From Oscillospiraceae bacterium (lineage in GTDB: Bacteria > Bacillota > Clostridia > Oscillospirales > QAMX01), in the NCBI GenBank assembly GCA_015067825.1, contig SVLQ01000001.1, forward strand, positions 138,485 to 202,484: 64,000 bases of DNA, written 5' to 3'. Positions 8,566 to 18,358 of this stretch are shown here, piece after piece; the stretch's first letter is position 1; each line of letters starts with the position of its first letter. Both the position numbers and the translations under genes were made by a program. The notes beneath the pieces are model-generated. The model was not told where the DNA came from. It did no database searches and saw only the letters and a list, made by a program, of their open reading frames with translations.

Positions 8566-9651
8566 TTAAAGAATCAAGAGACTTTTTTTAGCTTTTGTCA
8601 GATTTTCGCATCCGCCGTCTTTGAGAATGACACAATCTTCAATTCTGACACCAAATTTTCCCGGAAGATAAATTCCAGGCTCGCAGGAAACAACTCCGTT
8701 TTCAGGCGTCAGATCGCCGGTTTCGGCGCTGAACGAAAGGCTTTCGTGAACCTCGAGGCCAAGGCCGTGGCCGAGCCCATGCCCAAAGTATTCGCCGTAG
8801 CCCTGTTCGGCGATATAGCTGCGGGCCGCTCCGTCGACTTCCGACCATTTTCTGCCGGCACGCGCTTCGCGCAGACCGATCGCCTGTGCTTCGAGAACGA
8901 TCTCATAGATCTTGCGCATCTCTTCGCTTGCACTGCCGACCGCGACCGTACGGGTCATATCAGAGCAGTAACCGTTGTAGAGAACGCCGAAGTCCATCGT
9001 TACGAAATCGCCGTCTTCAATCACGCGTTCGGTGGCGTGGCCGTGCGGCAGGGAAGAGTTGGGGCCGGAGACAACGATCGGATCGAACGAGAGTTTTTCA
9101 CCGCCGCAATGATAGAGGTGGAAGATCAGGCGTGCCTCGACTTCTTTTTCCGTCATGCCGGCGTGAATATCTTCGAGCACCTTTTCAAACGCCGCGTCCG
9201 TGATCTGCTGCGCCTTGCGCATATTGTCGAGCTCGTCCTCGGTTTTGGCGGCGCGCAGATAGTTGATCTGCTGTCCGACCGGAACAAGTTCTGCCTTCAG
9301 TGCAGACTTCAATGCGTTATACTCGGCAACGGACGTCTCACCGTCTTCAAACGCAAGTGTCGCGATCTGCCATGCAGCCAGCTTTTCGTTGATCAGATCG
9401 GCATACTTCTCACCGCGTTTGATCATGCACAGTTCAATGTGCGGCAAAGCGTTCTGTGCGGCCTCGAAATAGCGGAAGTCGGTGACAAAAATGCAGTTAT
9501 CCGCTGTGATCAGAACCATGCCGGCAGAGGAGGGGAAACCGGTGGCGAAATAGCGGTTGATGTGCGAAGTGAGCAGGAGAGCGTCGGAGGCGATGCGCCC
9601 ATCTTTCAGCGCAGCCTGCACACGGCGCAGATTCATATCGTTGGCAGCCAT
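8566..9651 (-). CDS. Xaa-Pro peptidase family protein (M24)
   Basis: 361 residues with a creatinase-like N-terminal domain (1-135) and a pita-bread metallopeptidase domain. All five metal ligands can be seen: the two Asp in MDFGVLYNGYCSDMTRT, His in GHGLGHGLGLEVHE, and the Glu residues in SCEPGIYLP and RIEDCVIL. It should cleave the bond before proline or act as a prolidase on peptides in the cytosol. In Clostridia and Bacillus this gene often lies next to efp; here prs is between them. It follows the LarA-type gene by 27 bases. Confidence 0.93.
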   Translation of the reverse strand: MAANDMNLRRVQAALKDGRIASDALLLTSHINRYFATGFPSSAGMVLITADNCIFVTDFRYFEAAQNALPHIELCMIKRGEKYADLINEKLAAWQIATLAFEDGETSVAEYNALKSALKAELVPVGQQINYLRAAKTEDELDNMRKAQQITDAAFEKVLEDIHAGMTEKEVEARLIFHLYHCGGEKLSFDPIVVSGPNSSLPHGHATERVIEDGDFVTMDFGVLYNGYCSDMTRTVAVGSASEEMRKIYEIVLEAQAIGLREARAGRKWSEVDGAARSYIAEQGYGEYFGHGLGHGLGLEVHESLSFSAETGDLTPENGVVSCEPGIYLPGKFGVRIEDCVILKDGGCENLTKAKKSLLIL

Positions 9652-9678
9652 ATCAAAAAAACTCCGTTTCTATTGTAA

Positions 9679-10968
9679 TCAGTTTTCTCCGTAAAAGCGT
9701 TTGGGATCGGCCCACAGACCGAGGGCGGGATTGCTGATGTAGAAGATCTCTTCGCCGTCCGGCATCGTCTGCCAGCCATCCGTCAGCACAGCCGGATCAT
9801 AGCGTTTGACAGCCTCGGAATAGGGCACGTGCTCGTAATTGACCGACCGAACTTCCTTGGCCGAAAGCAGGGAAGGATCGGTGCAATAGGTGATCGTAAA
9901 ACGTCCGTCGGACGAACCGTGAACGAGGTGAGCCGCGACCGATTGGTTCTTCTGCAGCTCCTCTTCCTTGGCAAACAGATCGAGAACCGCCTCTCTGCCG
10001 ACGTAGCCAAACAAGCGGATCACGCGGTCGTTTTCCGTATCTTCACCGAAATGGCGCACACCGGGCGCTAAAATGACCAGCTCACCGCCGTCGGCCATCG
10101 CCATACGCGTGCGGTAAACGGCTTTGTTGCCAAGCCAGGTGCTCTTGAATTCGGCGGGATCGAGGTAAACAACGGTTTTGGCAAACGGCTTTTCTACGAA
10201 GATCATGTTTTTCTGCTGCGCCAGTTCAACAGCGCCTTCAAAAACCTCACGCTTGTCCCCGACAAACAGACCGTGGATCCGGAGCCCTTCGGCGGTGTTG
10301 GTCGTGACCGTCTGGAAGAAATAGAGGGGCAGCCCCTTGAGAAAGTGTGTATGGGCGTAGTCAAAGACTTTGCGCACCGGCGTATGGTCGCGCCCCATCA
10401 TGCGTTCCATGCCGTAAAGCGCACCGAGCATATGCGACTGGTTGATAAGCTTTGAACCGCCGATGCCGACGAAGATGTTTTTGGAATAGTTCGCCATGCC
10501 GACGACTTCGTGCGGCACGACCTGGCCCATCGAAACGATCAGATCGTATTCACCGCTCACTAAAATGCGGTTGACCTCGACATCGATTTTCTCATTCATG
10601 ATCCCTTCGGATACTTCGCTGACGTATTCTGCCGGGACTTCGCCGATCTTAACAACGTCGTTTTTCCAATCGTGGACGAGAAAGCGGTCGTCGGGGATAT
10701 TGGCAAAGAAGCGGTCTCTCTCGGCCTTTGTCATCGGCTCATGCGTGCCGAGCGCCGGCATCAGATAAACCTCGGCGCTTGCCTTCAGCGCGTGGTAGAG
10801 CTTGGAGGCGATCACACCGCCGGCGGAATGCAGACGGGTAATGTCGGGCGGCAGGAGAAGCACTTTTTTGGGAGTGCACTCCAAAGCGGCCAAAAACGTT
10901 GCCACGGCAGTATCGAGTTCGGCATCCGAAAGGCCACAGCCATTCTCGTAATAAAACTGACTGTTCAT
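9679..10968 (-). CDS. Lactate racemase-like protein (LarA family)
   Basis: 429 residues. The family signature PPDITR (D-x-TR) is at about 41-46, with ALGTHEPMT, then PHEVVGMANYSKNIFVG and INQSHMLGAL, which supply the conserved His, His, Lys and His of nickel-pincer enzymes. Such proteins racemise or epimerise 2-hydroxyacids and need the NPN cofactor made by LarB, LarC and LarE, none of which is in the window. AGAGGAAG precedes the ATG. It follows the sugar isomerase-like gene by 11 bases, so the substrate may be a sugar-derived hydroxyacid rather than lactate. Confidence 0.85.
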   Translation of the reverse strand: MNSQFYYENGCGLSDAELDTAVATFLAALECTPKKVLLLPPDITRLHSAGGVIASKLYHALKASAEVYLMPALGTHEPMTKAERDRFFANIPDDRFLVHDWKNDVVKIGEVPAEYVSEVSEGIMNEKIDVEVNRILVSGEYDLIVSMGQVVPHEVVGMANYSKNIFVGIGGSKLINQSHMLGALYGMERMMGRDHTPVRKVFDYAHTHFLKGLPLYFFQTVTTNTAEGLRIHGLFVGDKREVFEGAVELAQQKNMIFVEKPFAKTVVYLDPAEFKSTWLGNKAVYRTRMAMADGGELVILAPGVRHFGEDTENDRVIRLFGYVGREAVLDLFAKEEELQKNQSVAAHLVHGSSDGRFTITYCTDPSLLSAKEVRSVNYEHVPYSEAVKRYDPAVLTDGWQTMPDGEEIFYISNPALGLWADPKRFYGEN

Positions 10969-10979
10969 TGGTCTTCCTC

Positions 10980-11822
10980 TTATTTCTGCATGATCTCACG
11001 CAGGTACGAGACCGCCATGGAGATATCTCCCACCGGGTTCGCACCGACTTCGCGTTCGATCGTAACGTAGCCGCTATAATCAATAGCCGAAAGGGCAGCG
11101 ATCCACGCCGGAACGTCGACGTTACCTTTGCCGAGCGGCAGTTCTTTGAAGTAGTCTTCCATACGCATATCTTCAATACCACCGTCGGCGAAGTAACCGT
11201 AGATCACGGCCGGATCGGTCTGCTTGAGCATGATACCGTCTTTGGCGTGGGTATGGACGATCTTATCGCCGAGCGTATGCACACCCTTGATCGGGTCAAC
11301 GCCGGTGACCATGACGAGGTTTGCCGGGTCGTAGTTGACGCCGATGCCTTTGGTCGGGAGCTGATCCAAAAACGCACCGAGCACTTCCGGCGATTCCGGC
11401 CCGGTCTCGATCGCAAAACGCGCACCGCATTCTTCACCGATCTGGCCGAGGGCGGTACAGGCTTCGGTCAGAACGCCGTAGCAGCCGCTCTTGTCGGCAG
11501 GGATAACACCGATATGGGTCGTGACGACGTTGGTCTCAAACGCCAGCGCCATTTCCATAATGCGCTTGGATGTCTCGATCTTGGCCGCATTGTCTGCAGC
11601 GACCGTGAAGCCGTGGCCGCCGAGGTCACCGCAGACTGCCGAAACGCAGAGACCGTGCGACTTGATCATATCCAGCGCTTCTCTACGTTGTTCCGCGTTC
11701 ATATCCAACGCAAACAGGCCGATCTGCAGCGCATCGGCGCCGATCTCTTTGGCAACGCGCAGCGATTCTGCAAACGGCAGACGGAAGCTTTCCAACATAA
11801 CGCCGATTTTGTACTGTTTCAT
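10980..11822 (-). CDS. Sugar phosphate isomerase/epimerase family protein (xylose isomerase-like TIM barrel)
   Basis: 280 residues of the AP-endonuclease-2 type TIM barrel. Probable metal ligands are Glu in FAIETGPES, Asp in GVNYDPANL and His in KIVHTHAKD. The family isomerises or epimerises sugars or inositol derivatives in the cytosol; the substrate cannot be deduced. AAAGGAAG precedes the start ATG. It lies 49 bases after dapF and 11 before the LarA-type gene, so it is likely part of a dapF-led transcript. Confidence 0.85.
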   Translation of the reverse strand: MKQYKIGVMLESFRLPFAESLRVAKEIGADALQIGLFALDMNAEQRREALDMIKSHGLCVSAVCGDLGGHGFTVAADNAAKIETSKRIMEMALAFETNVVTTHIGVIPADKSGCYGVLTEACTALGQIGEECGARFAIETGPESPEVLGAFLDQLPTKGIGVNYDPANLVMVTGVDPIKGVHTLGDKIVHTHAKDGIMLKQTDPAVIYGYFADGGIEDMRMEDYFKELPLGKGNVDVPAWIAALSAIDYSGYVTIEREVGANPVGDISMAVSYLREIMQK

Positions 11823-11871
11823 AAAATAATCTTCCTTTCAGTTCATCATATCATTTCAGGCAAACGCCGAT

Positions 11872-12729
11872 TTATTCCGGGAGTTCCACTTCGCCGCAAA
11901 ACGCGATCTCCGCAGGGCCGGACATATAAACCGGACCGGCTGAGGTGACAACGATCTCCACAACACCGCCGCGGGCATAAACGGTGATCTTTTCATCTTT
12001 GCGGCAAATGCCTTTTGCCACTGCGATCACGCAGGCAGCACAGATACCGGTTCCACAGGCGAGAGTCTCGCCGCTGCCGCGCTCCCAAACGCGGAATTTT
12101 AAGGTGTTGGAATCAATGATCTCCACGAACTCCGTGTTCACGCTGTCCGGGAAGATCGCATGCTTTTCCACGTACGGCCCGATTTTTTCCAGATCCAGCG
12201 CATCTACGTCGCGCACGAAACAGACCGCGTGGGGATTTCCCATCGAAACGCAATCCACCGTGATCAAACCGAGGTCGCCGAGCTGCAGCGTCAGATCGGC
12301 GGCTTTGGGTGCATTCACCGGGATCTTCGCCGGCTCAAAGCAGGGGGCACCCATATTGACAACGACCGATTCGACCGTATCGGTCTCTTCATCGACCACC
12401 AGCCGCAGCGTTTTAACGCCACTGCGGGTCATGACCGTGAGCGTCTGCTTATCGACCAGGCGGTTGTCGTAAAGGTATTTTCCGACGCAGCGGATCCCGT
12501 TGCCGCACATTTTCGCCTCCGAGCCATCGGCGTTGAAAATGCGCATCTCCGCATCACATTCGGCATGCGGCAAAATCAAGATCAAGCCGTCTGAACCGAC
12601 TGCAAATCGGCGGCGGCTCCAATGAATCGAGGCCTCCGACGGATCGGGCGGGACACGGTGACCGTTGAAAGCGTCCATATAAATATAGTCGTTGCCGGCC
12701 CCGTGCATCTTAACAAAAGGGTAGCGCAT
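11872..12729 (-). CDS. dapF: Diaminopimelate epimerase
   Basis: 285 residues, the usual length. It converts LL- to meso-diaminopimelate for lysine and peptidoglycan synthesis without a cofactor. The catalytic cysteine pair is C75 in KMCGNGIRC and the Cys in TLACGTGICAA near residue 220. The substrate-binding HGAGNDY motif is at 9-15. The open frame runs further upstream to 13011, but GGGAGG at eight bases before ATG 12729 and homology both set the start there. A consensus promoter lies 47 bases upstream. Confidence 0.97.
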   Translation of the reverse strand: MRYPFVKMHGAGNDYIYMDAFNGHRVPPDPSEASIHWSRRRFAVGSDGLILILPHAECDAEMRIFNADGSEAKMCGNGIRCVGKYLYDNRLVDKQTLTVMTRSGVKTLRLVVDEETDTVESVVVNMGAPCFEPAKIPVNAPKAADLTLQLGDLGLITVDCVSMGNPHAVCFVRDVDALDLEKIGPYVEKHAIFPDSVNTEFVEIIDSNTLKFRVWERGSGETLACGTGICAACVIAVAKGICRKDEKITVYARGGVVEIVVTSAGPVYMSGPAEIAFCGEVELPE

Positions 12730-12775
12730 GTGATCGTCCTCCCTTGAAGAATCGACAAATAATATTCCACTATTA

Positions 12776-12804
12776 ATTATAAAATACTTTGGCTTTTCTG
12801 TCAA
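12776..12804 (-). promoter_or_regulatory. Consensus sigma-A promoter of dapF
   Basis: Minus strand TTGACA (12804-12799) and TATAAT (12781-12776) with a 17-base spacer, a perfect consensus match. Confidence 0.85.
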
Positions 12805-12879
12805 TTGAGAAGGGGGGTGATTCCCAACCGATATTTTCGGAAATGCCGCAAAATTCCACCGTTTTTGATGCGGCAGCGC

Positions 12880-12908
12880 TTGACAAAACAGCAATTTGCG
12901 TATATAAT
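12880..12908 (+). promoter_or_regulatory. Consensus sigma-A promoter of ileS
   Basis: TTGACA (12880-12885) and TATAAT (12903-12908) with a 17-base spacer, again a perfect match; it is back to back with the dapF promoter. Confidence 0.85.
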
Positions 12909-12914
12909 AATTTA

Positions 12915-13180
12915 GTATTGATAAAATGCGATGATTGGGACAAGACGGTACGGATCGGTGCCTCAGAGAGCTGTCGGACGGTGCGAGACAGTGTACTGCC
13001 ATATTTGTCATCCCCCATGAGCAGTTTCGCCGAACGTTTTATCCAGTAGGCGGAACCGGTTGACCTCCGTTAAGTGGTATCTGTGTTTTTGCACAGAAAG
13101 GTGGGTGCAGCAGCACCAACTTGGGTGGTACCGCGGAAAGATTCTCCGTCCCATGATTTTTGGGGCGGAGTTATTTTTTT
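12915..13180 (+). ncRNA. T-box riboswitch controlling ileS
   Basis: The leader senses uncharged tRNA and switches between an antiterminator and a terminator. The T-box core GGGTGGTACCGCGG is at 13123-13136, followed by the terminator stem CTCCGTCCC (13144-13152) with GGGGCGGAG (13162-13170) and a T-run to 13180. Upstream, a Stem I with the conserved CAGAGAG segment (12964-12970) is visible. Two isoleucine triplets lie on the 3' side of Stem I, ATT at 13003-13005 and ATC at 13010-13012; I cannot decide which is the specifier. Specificity is inferred from ileS downstream. Confidence 0.93.
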
Positions 13181-13225
13181 ACAAAGAAACAACACGAATC
13201 GAATCGGAAGGAGCAGATACGTTTC

Positions 13226-16200
13226 ATGTACAAAGAAGTATCCAACAGTCTTGATTTTGTTGCCCGCGAACGCGAAATGAGCAAGTTCTGGCAGGAAAAC
13301 AAAATCTTCGAAAAGAGCATCGAAAATCGCGCAGAAGGCGAAAACTTCACCTTTTACGACGGCCCGCCGACCGCAAACGGCAAACCGCACATCGGCCACA
13401 TTCTGACCCGTGCGATCAAGGACATCGTCCCGCGTTACAAGACGATGAAGGGCAGTCACGTTCTCCGCAAAGCCGGTTGGGACACCCACGGTCTGCCGGT
13501 CGAACTGGAAGTCGAAAAGCTTTTGAAGCTCGACGGCAAACAGGACGTCGAACGCTACGGCATCGAACCGTTCAACGAAAAATGCAAGGAATCCGTTTGG
13601 AAGTACACGACCGAATGGAAAGAAATGAGTGACGCCGTCGCTTACTGGTGCGACATGGATAACCCCTACGTCACCTACCATAACTCCTACATCGAATCCG
13701 TCTGGTGGGCGATCAAGAATATCGCCGATCAGGGCCTTCTCTACAAGGGCCACAAGATCGTTCCGTACTGCCCGCGCTGCGGTACTGCGCTTTCGAGCCA
13801 CGAAGTTGCACAGGGTTATAAGGATGTTAAAGAAACCTCTGTTTTCGTTAAGTTCCGCATCGAAAACTGCGAGAACCGTTATTTCCTCGCGTGGACGACC
13901 ACGCCGTGGACGCTGCCGTCCAACGTCGCGCTGGCTGTCAACGCCGCCGAGACCTACGTTGAAGTGCAGATCGGTGACGAAAGCGTGATCATGGCGGAAG
14001 CCCTGGTTGAAAAGGTCATCAGCGAAGAGCATTCCATCATCGCTTCCTTCAAGGGCAGCGATCTGCTTGGCATGCGCTATGTTCCGCTCTTCGACTTTGC
14101 CACACCGGAAAAACCGGCTTACTACGTTGTCGCCGGCGATTTCGTCACGCTGACCGATGGTGCCGGTATCGTCCATATCGCTCCGGCCTTTGGTGAAGAC
14201 GACGCGCGCGTCGGCCGTGAAAACGATTTGCCGTTTGTCCAACTCGTCGACGGCCGTGGCCGTTTCACGCCGGAAGTTACACCGTGGGCAGGTACGTTCT
14301 GCAAGGACGGCGACAAAGCGATCATCGCCGATCTGAAAGAACGCGGCCTCCTCTACAAAGCGGTCGCCTTCGAACATTCCTATCCGTTCTGCTGGCGCTG
14401 CGACACGCCGCTGCTCTACTACGCTCTTGATACTTGGTTCATCCGCATGACGGCTGTCAAAGACCGTCTGATCAAGAATAACAATTCCATCAACTGGATC
14501 CCCGAAAGCATCCGCGACGGTCGTATGGGCAACTTCCTCGAAAACGTCGTCGACTGGGGTCTGAGCCGCTCCCGTTACTGGGGCACTCCGCTGCCGGTCT
14601 GGGTCTGCTCGTGTGGACATTTCCATGTCGTCGGCAGCATTGAAGAGCTCAAGGCGCGCGGCAAGGACGTTCCGGACGATATCGAACTCCACAAGCCGTA
14701 CGTCGACCGCATCACGCTGACCTGTGACAAATGCGGCGGCGAGATGCACCGCACGCCGGAAGTCATCGACTGTTGGTTCGACTCCGGTTCGATGCCGTTT
14801 GCCCAGTGGCACTATCCGTTTGAAAACAAAGAACTCTTCGAGCAGAACTATCCCGCCGACTTCATCAGCGAAGCGGTCGACCAGACTCGCGGTTGGTTCT
14901 ATACGCTGCTTGCGATCTCGACGCTGCTCTTTGACAAAGCGCCGTTCAAAAACTGCATCGTTCTCGGCCACGTCTGCGACAAAGACGGTTACAAGATGTC
15001 CAAGCACCGCGGTAACGTCGTTGACCCGTGGACAATTCTGAACAAGCAGGGAGCCGACGCAGTCCGCTGGTATTTCTATTCCGCTTCCGCGCCGTGGCTG
15101 CCGAGCCGTTTCTATGAAGACGCCGTCAACGAAAGCCAGCGCAAATTCATGGGTACGCTTTGGAATACCTACTATTTCTTCACGCTCTATGCCAATATCG
15201 ACGGCTTTGCGCCCAACGGCCGTACGGTCGATGACTGCAAGCTCACGGTCATGGACAAGTGGATCCTCTCGCGCCTGAATACGCTGATCCGCACGGTCGA
15301 CTCCGGCCTTGCCGAGTATAAGATCACCGAATCCGCCCGCGCCGTTGCCGCCTTCACCGACGAACTCTCCAACTGGTACGTCCGCCGCGGCAGAGAACGC
15401 TTCTGGGTTTCCGGCGAAAGCGAAGACAAAGACGCCGCGTTTATGACGCTGCACACGGTCCTTGTGACGCTTTCGAAGGTCATTGCGCCGTTCGTCCCGT
15501 TCCTCGCCGATGAGATCTACCAGAACCTCGTCCGCAGCACGGATGACTCCGCGCCGCTCAGCGTCCACCTCTGCGATTTCCCGGTGTGCGACGAATCGAA
15601 GATCGACGCCGACCTCGAAAAGAACATGGACCTCACGCTGCGTGTCGTCGTTTTGGGCCGTGCCTGCCGCGCTGCCTCGGCGATCAAGAACCGCCAGCCG
15701 CTGAGCGTGCTTTACGTCAAGAACGGTAACGACGAAGTTCTGCCCGATGATTTTGCCGCGCTTGCTGCCGACGAGCTCAACGTCAAGTCCGTCAGCTTCA
15801 CCGCCGACGCCGACCGTTTCGTTTCCTACCTCTTCAAGCCCCAGCTGAAAACCTGCGGTAAGAAGTTCGGTAAGCTTGTCCCGCAGATCAAAGAAGCGCT
15901 CCTCGCTGCCGACGGTTCTGCGCTGATGCAGGAACTCAAAGCGGAGGGCAAGATTAGCATTTCGCTGGCCGACACGACCGTCGAAATGCTCGAAGAAGAT
16001 CTGCTGGTCGAAACGAAGAAGGCCGAAGGCTTTATCGCCGAAAGCGACAAGGAACTCACCGTCGCGCTTGATATCTCGCTGACCGATGCTCTGATCGAAG
16101 AGGGCTACGTGCGCGAGATCGTCAACAAGCTGCAGACGATGCGCAAAGACGCCGGCTTTGCCGTCACGGATAAGATCCACGTCACCTACGCCGTCAGCGA

Positions 16201-16354
16201 TAAGCTCGTCAAGACGCTTGCCGAGAATGCCGACGATATCGCCTCCGACGTCCTCGCGCTTTCCATCACCGCCGCTGAGCCGGAAGGCTTTGTGAAGGAA
16301 TGGAACATCAACGGCGAAACCGCAACCTTTGGTGTCCGTAAAGATAACGAATAA
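13226..16354 (+). CDS. ileS: Isoleucyl-tRNA synthetase, type 2-like
   Basis: 1042 residues. It charges tRNA-Ile and edits valine. The class I motifs are PHIGH (54-58) and KMSKH near residue 590 followed by RGNVVDPW. The length and the KMSKHRGNVVDPW form fit the eukaryote-like, type 2 enzymes, a group often less sensitive to mupirocin; that property is inference. The frame extends upstream to 13160 inside the T-box terminator, but GGAAGGAG at 13206-13213 sets the start at ATG 13226. Expression is controlled by the T-box leader. Confidence 0.97.
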   Translation: MYKEVSNSLDFVAREREMSKFWQENKIFEKSIENRAEGENFTFYDGPPTANGKPHIGHILTRAIKDIVPRYKTMKGSHVLRKAGWDTHGLPVELEVEKLLKLDGKQDVERYGIEPFNEKCKESVWKYTTEWKEMSDAVAYWCDMDNPYVTYHNSYIESVWWAIKNIADQGLLYKGHKIVPYCPRCGTALSSHEVAQGYKDVKETSVFVKFRIENCENRYFLAWTTTPWTLPSNVALAVNAAETYVEVQIGDESVIMAEALVEKVISEEHSIIASFKGSDLLGMRYVPLFDFATPEKPAYYVVAGDFVTLTDGAGIVHIAPAFGEDDARVGRENDLPFVQLVDGRGRFTPEVTPWAGTFCKDGDKAIIADLKERGLLYKAVAFEHSYPFCWRCDTPLLYYALDTWFIRMTAVKDRLIKNNNSINWIPESIRDGRMGNFLENVVDWGLSRSRYWGTPLPVWVCSCGHFHVVGSIEELKARGKDVPDDIELHKPYVDRITLTCDKCGGEMHRTPEVIDCWFDSGSMPFAQWHYPFENKELFEQNYPADFISEAVDQTRGWFYTLLAISTLLFDKAPFKNCIVLGHVCDKDGYKMSKHRGNVVDPWTILNKQGADAVRWYFYSASAPWLPSRFYEDAVNESQRKFMGTLWNTYYFFTLYANIDGFAPNGRTVDDCKLTVMDKWILSRLNTLIRTVDSGLAEYKITESARAVAAFTDELSNWYVRRGRERFWVSGESEDKDAAFMTLHTVLVTLSKVIAPFVPFLADEIYQNLVRSTDDSAPLSVHLCDFPVCDESKIDADLEKNMDLTLRVVVLGRACRAASAIKNRQPLSVLYVKNGNDEVLPDDFAALAADELNVKSVSFTADADRFVSYLFKPQLKTCGKKFGKLVPQIKEALLAADGSALMQELKAEGKISISLADTTVEMLEEDLLVETKKAEGFIAESDKELTVALDISLTDALIEEGYVREIVNKLQTMRKDAGFAVTDKIHVTYAVSDKLVKTLAENADDIASDVLALSITAAEPEGFVKEWNINGETATFGVRKDNE

Positions 16355-16410
16355 CGGAATCAGCAAAACCATCCAAAATATTTTCACTTATTAGAAAGAA
16401 GTGTATTCTT

Positions 16411-18339
16411 GTGAAGTTGAAAAAAAGAGTTTTGTCCGTGATCCTCGCTTTTGTGATGTGTTTGTCCCTGATTCCTACCACGGCATTTGCTGCGGATATC
16501 GAAAAGCTGCCGATCAACTCCGGTATGAACTGGAACAATGCCGACGCATTCGGCGCTTACGACTATTCCGCGTCTCAACCGAAGACCGGTTATGCAGCCG
16601 GTCACTACACCTTCGATAACGGTGACGGCACGGTCTCTGCCTTGGTGGTGGCTCCTGTTGTTCGGAAGTATGACTTTGCAACCAAGGAGTATTACTACAC
16701 GAGCGTCACGGAGTTCCATGTTGAACGCTATGACGCAAAAGGCAATGTAGTTTCCTCGAAAACGCTGCCTATGGAACTGCCGATTTTCGGCACGTTCCTG
16801 GCAGGGCAGAAGTACAACTACATCGCCTTTGGCCAGAAGAACGAAGAACAAGATAACCGCCGCGAGGTCTGGCGTATTGTCCAGTACGACAAGAACTGGA
16901 ACCGCATTGCGGCTGTCTCGGTCACCGGCGGCGATACCTATACGGTGGAGCCGTTCCGTTCCACCACCGCGCGCATGGCCGAAAGTGCTGACGGCAAATC
17001 GTTGGTGCTCCACGCTTCGCGCACTCGATATGACACACACCAGTCCAATATCACGATGCAGTTTCAGACCGAGCCGTTTGGTCTAACCGTGCTCGGCGGC
17101 GACGAATTCCCAGCCAACCATGTCAGCCACTCGTTTGGCCAGTTTGTCCGGTACGACGGCAACAAGATTGTCACGGTTGACCACGGTGATGCTTATCCGC
17201 GTTCGTTTGTTCTTCAGGTGAATGGCGCAGTGATCGACCTGTTGGATATCTACGGTGCTGTTGGTGAGAACGTTACCAACGCGATCGGCAGCGGTTTGGA
17301 GGTTTCCGCAAGCGGTTATCTCTTCCTTGGCTGTTCCGATGCGCAAAATGGCTCGAAAACGCCTTGGAACGTATTTCTGACCTATGTCAGCAAGGATGCC
17401 ATCGAAAACAAACCGACAACCAAAACCTTTGGCTCGGTCACGGTTTCCACCGAGAAACCGCAGGGCTATCAGTATTGGACGTATACTCAGAGTGGTCAAA
17501 GCTACTACGTGACCGGTCTCTCGTTTGATGACAATGGCAAAGCACAGGTTAAGGAATACGTCAACCGCTTTATTGATGCCATCACGCCGACCGCAACGCT
17601 CACATGGCTGACTGACAGCAAAACCGACATCAATACGGCTCGACTTGTCCGCATTGATGCCAACACGTTTGCTGCAATGTGGAGCGAAATGGATGGCCTC
17701 CATTGGCAGCTCCTGAACGGAAAAGGTCAGCTGCAGGGCGCGGAACACGTGGTGTCCGGCGTCCTAATGCCGCCGACCCAACCCGTGGTTCGTGACCGTT
17801 CGATCCTCTGGATTCAGACGGAAAACGACAAACCGTGTCTCTATACGCTGAATACGGCCGACAAGCCCGCTCCCGACCCGATCCCGGCAACCGGCACGGC
17901 CTACGCCTCGACGCAGGAAATTGTGCTGGATGGCGCAAAAATTGAACTTCAAGCATACGCTTTGAAGAATGAGCAGGGGTATCTTACCAACTACGTCAAG
18001 CTCCGCGATATCGCCATGCTTGTCAATGGCACTAACGCTCAATTTAACGTCGGTTGGAACGGTGCCGTCAATATCATCAGCAACAAAGCCTATGAGCCCA
18101 ACGGCACCGAACTACGCACGCCGTTCTCCGGTGATCGTGCTTACGAAACCGCATCCGCTCCGACAAAGATTGACGGCTCTGTCATCAGCGTACAGGCGAT
18201 CCTTCTGAAGGATGACCAAGGCGGCGGTTACACCTACTATAAGCTCCGCGATATCGCCGAGGCGCTCGATTTCGACGTCAGTTGGGTACAGGGCACTGGT
18301 ATCGTGATCGAGACCGATAAGCCCTATACCGCCGACTGA
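16411..18339 (+). CDS. Secreted protein with two copper amine oxidase-N-like (stalk) domains
   Basis: 642 residues. A signal peptide (KLKKRVLSVILAFVMCLSL) ends at about AFA-AD, residue 27. Residues 30-490 are beta-rich with WD-propeller-like spacing but match no family I can name. The C-terminal part (about 500-640) holds two tandem repeats with KLRDIAMLVN and KLRDIAEALD followed by V-G-W-N and V-S-W-V, typical of stalk domains in clostridial cell-surface proteins. The start is GTG at 16411 with a weak AGAAAG site. It lies 56 bases after ileS and may be read through from it. Its role at the cell surface is unknown. Confidence 0.75.
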   Translation: MKLKKRVLSVILAFVMCLSLIPTTAFAADIEKLPINSGMNWNNADAFGAYDYSASQPKTGYAAGHYTFDNGDGTVSALVVAPVVRKYDFATKEYYYTSVTEFHVERYDAKGNVVSSKTLPMELPIFGTFLAGQKYNYIAFGQKNEEQDNRREVWRIVQYDKNWNRIAAVSVTGGDTYTVEPFRSTTARMAESADGKSLVLHASRTRYDTHQSNITMQFQTEPFGLTVLGGDEFPANHVSHSFGQFVRYDGNKIVTVDHGDAYPRSFVLQVNGAVIDLLDIYGAVGENVTNAIGSGLEVSASGYLFLGCSDAQNGSKTPWNVFLTYVSKDAIENKPTTKTFGSVTVSTEKPQGYQYWTYTQSGQSYYVTGLSFDDNGKAQVKEYVNRFIDAITPTATLTWLTDSKTDINTARLVRIDANTFAAMWSEMDGLHWQLLNGKGQLQGAEHVVSGVLMPPTQPVVRDRSILWIQTENDKPCLYTLNTADKPAPDPIPATGTAYASTQEIVLDGAKIELQAYALKNEQGYLTNYVKLRDIAMLVNGTNAQFNVGWNGAVNIISNKAYEPNGTELRTPFSGDRAYETASAPTKIDGSVISVQAILLKDDQGGGYTYYKLRDIAEALDFDVSWVQGTGIVIETDKPYTAD

Positions 18340-18358
18340 TCGGCAGCATAATAGTACG

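Noticed and set aside
13070-16387. Long open frame on the minus strand (1105 codons) opposite ileS
   Set aside because: It mirrors the ileS codon pattern, has low-complexity Val/Arg/Asp/Phe composition and no family motif; ileS on the plus strand is certain.
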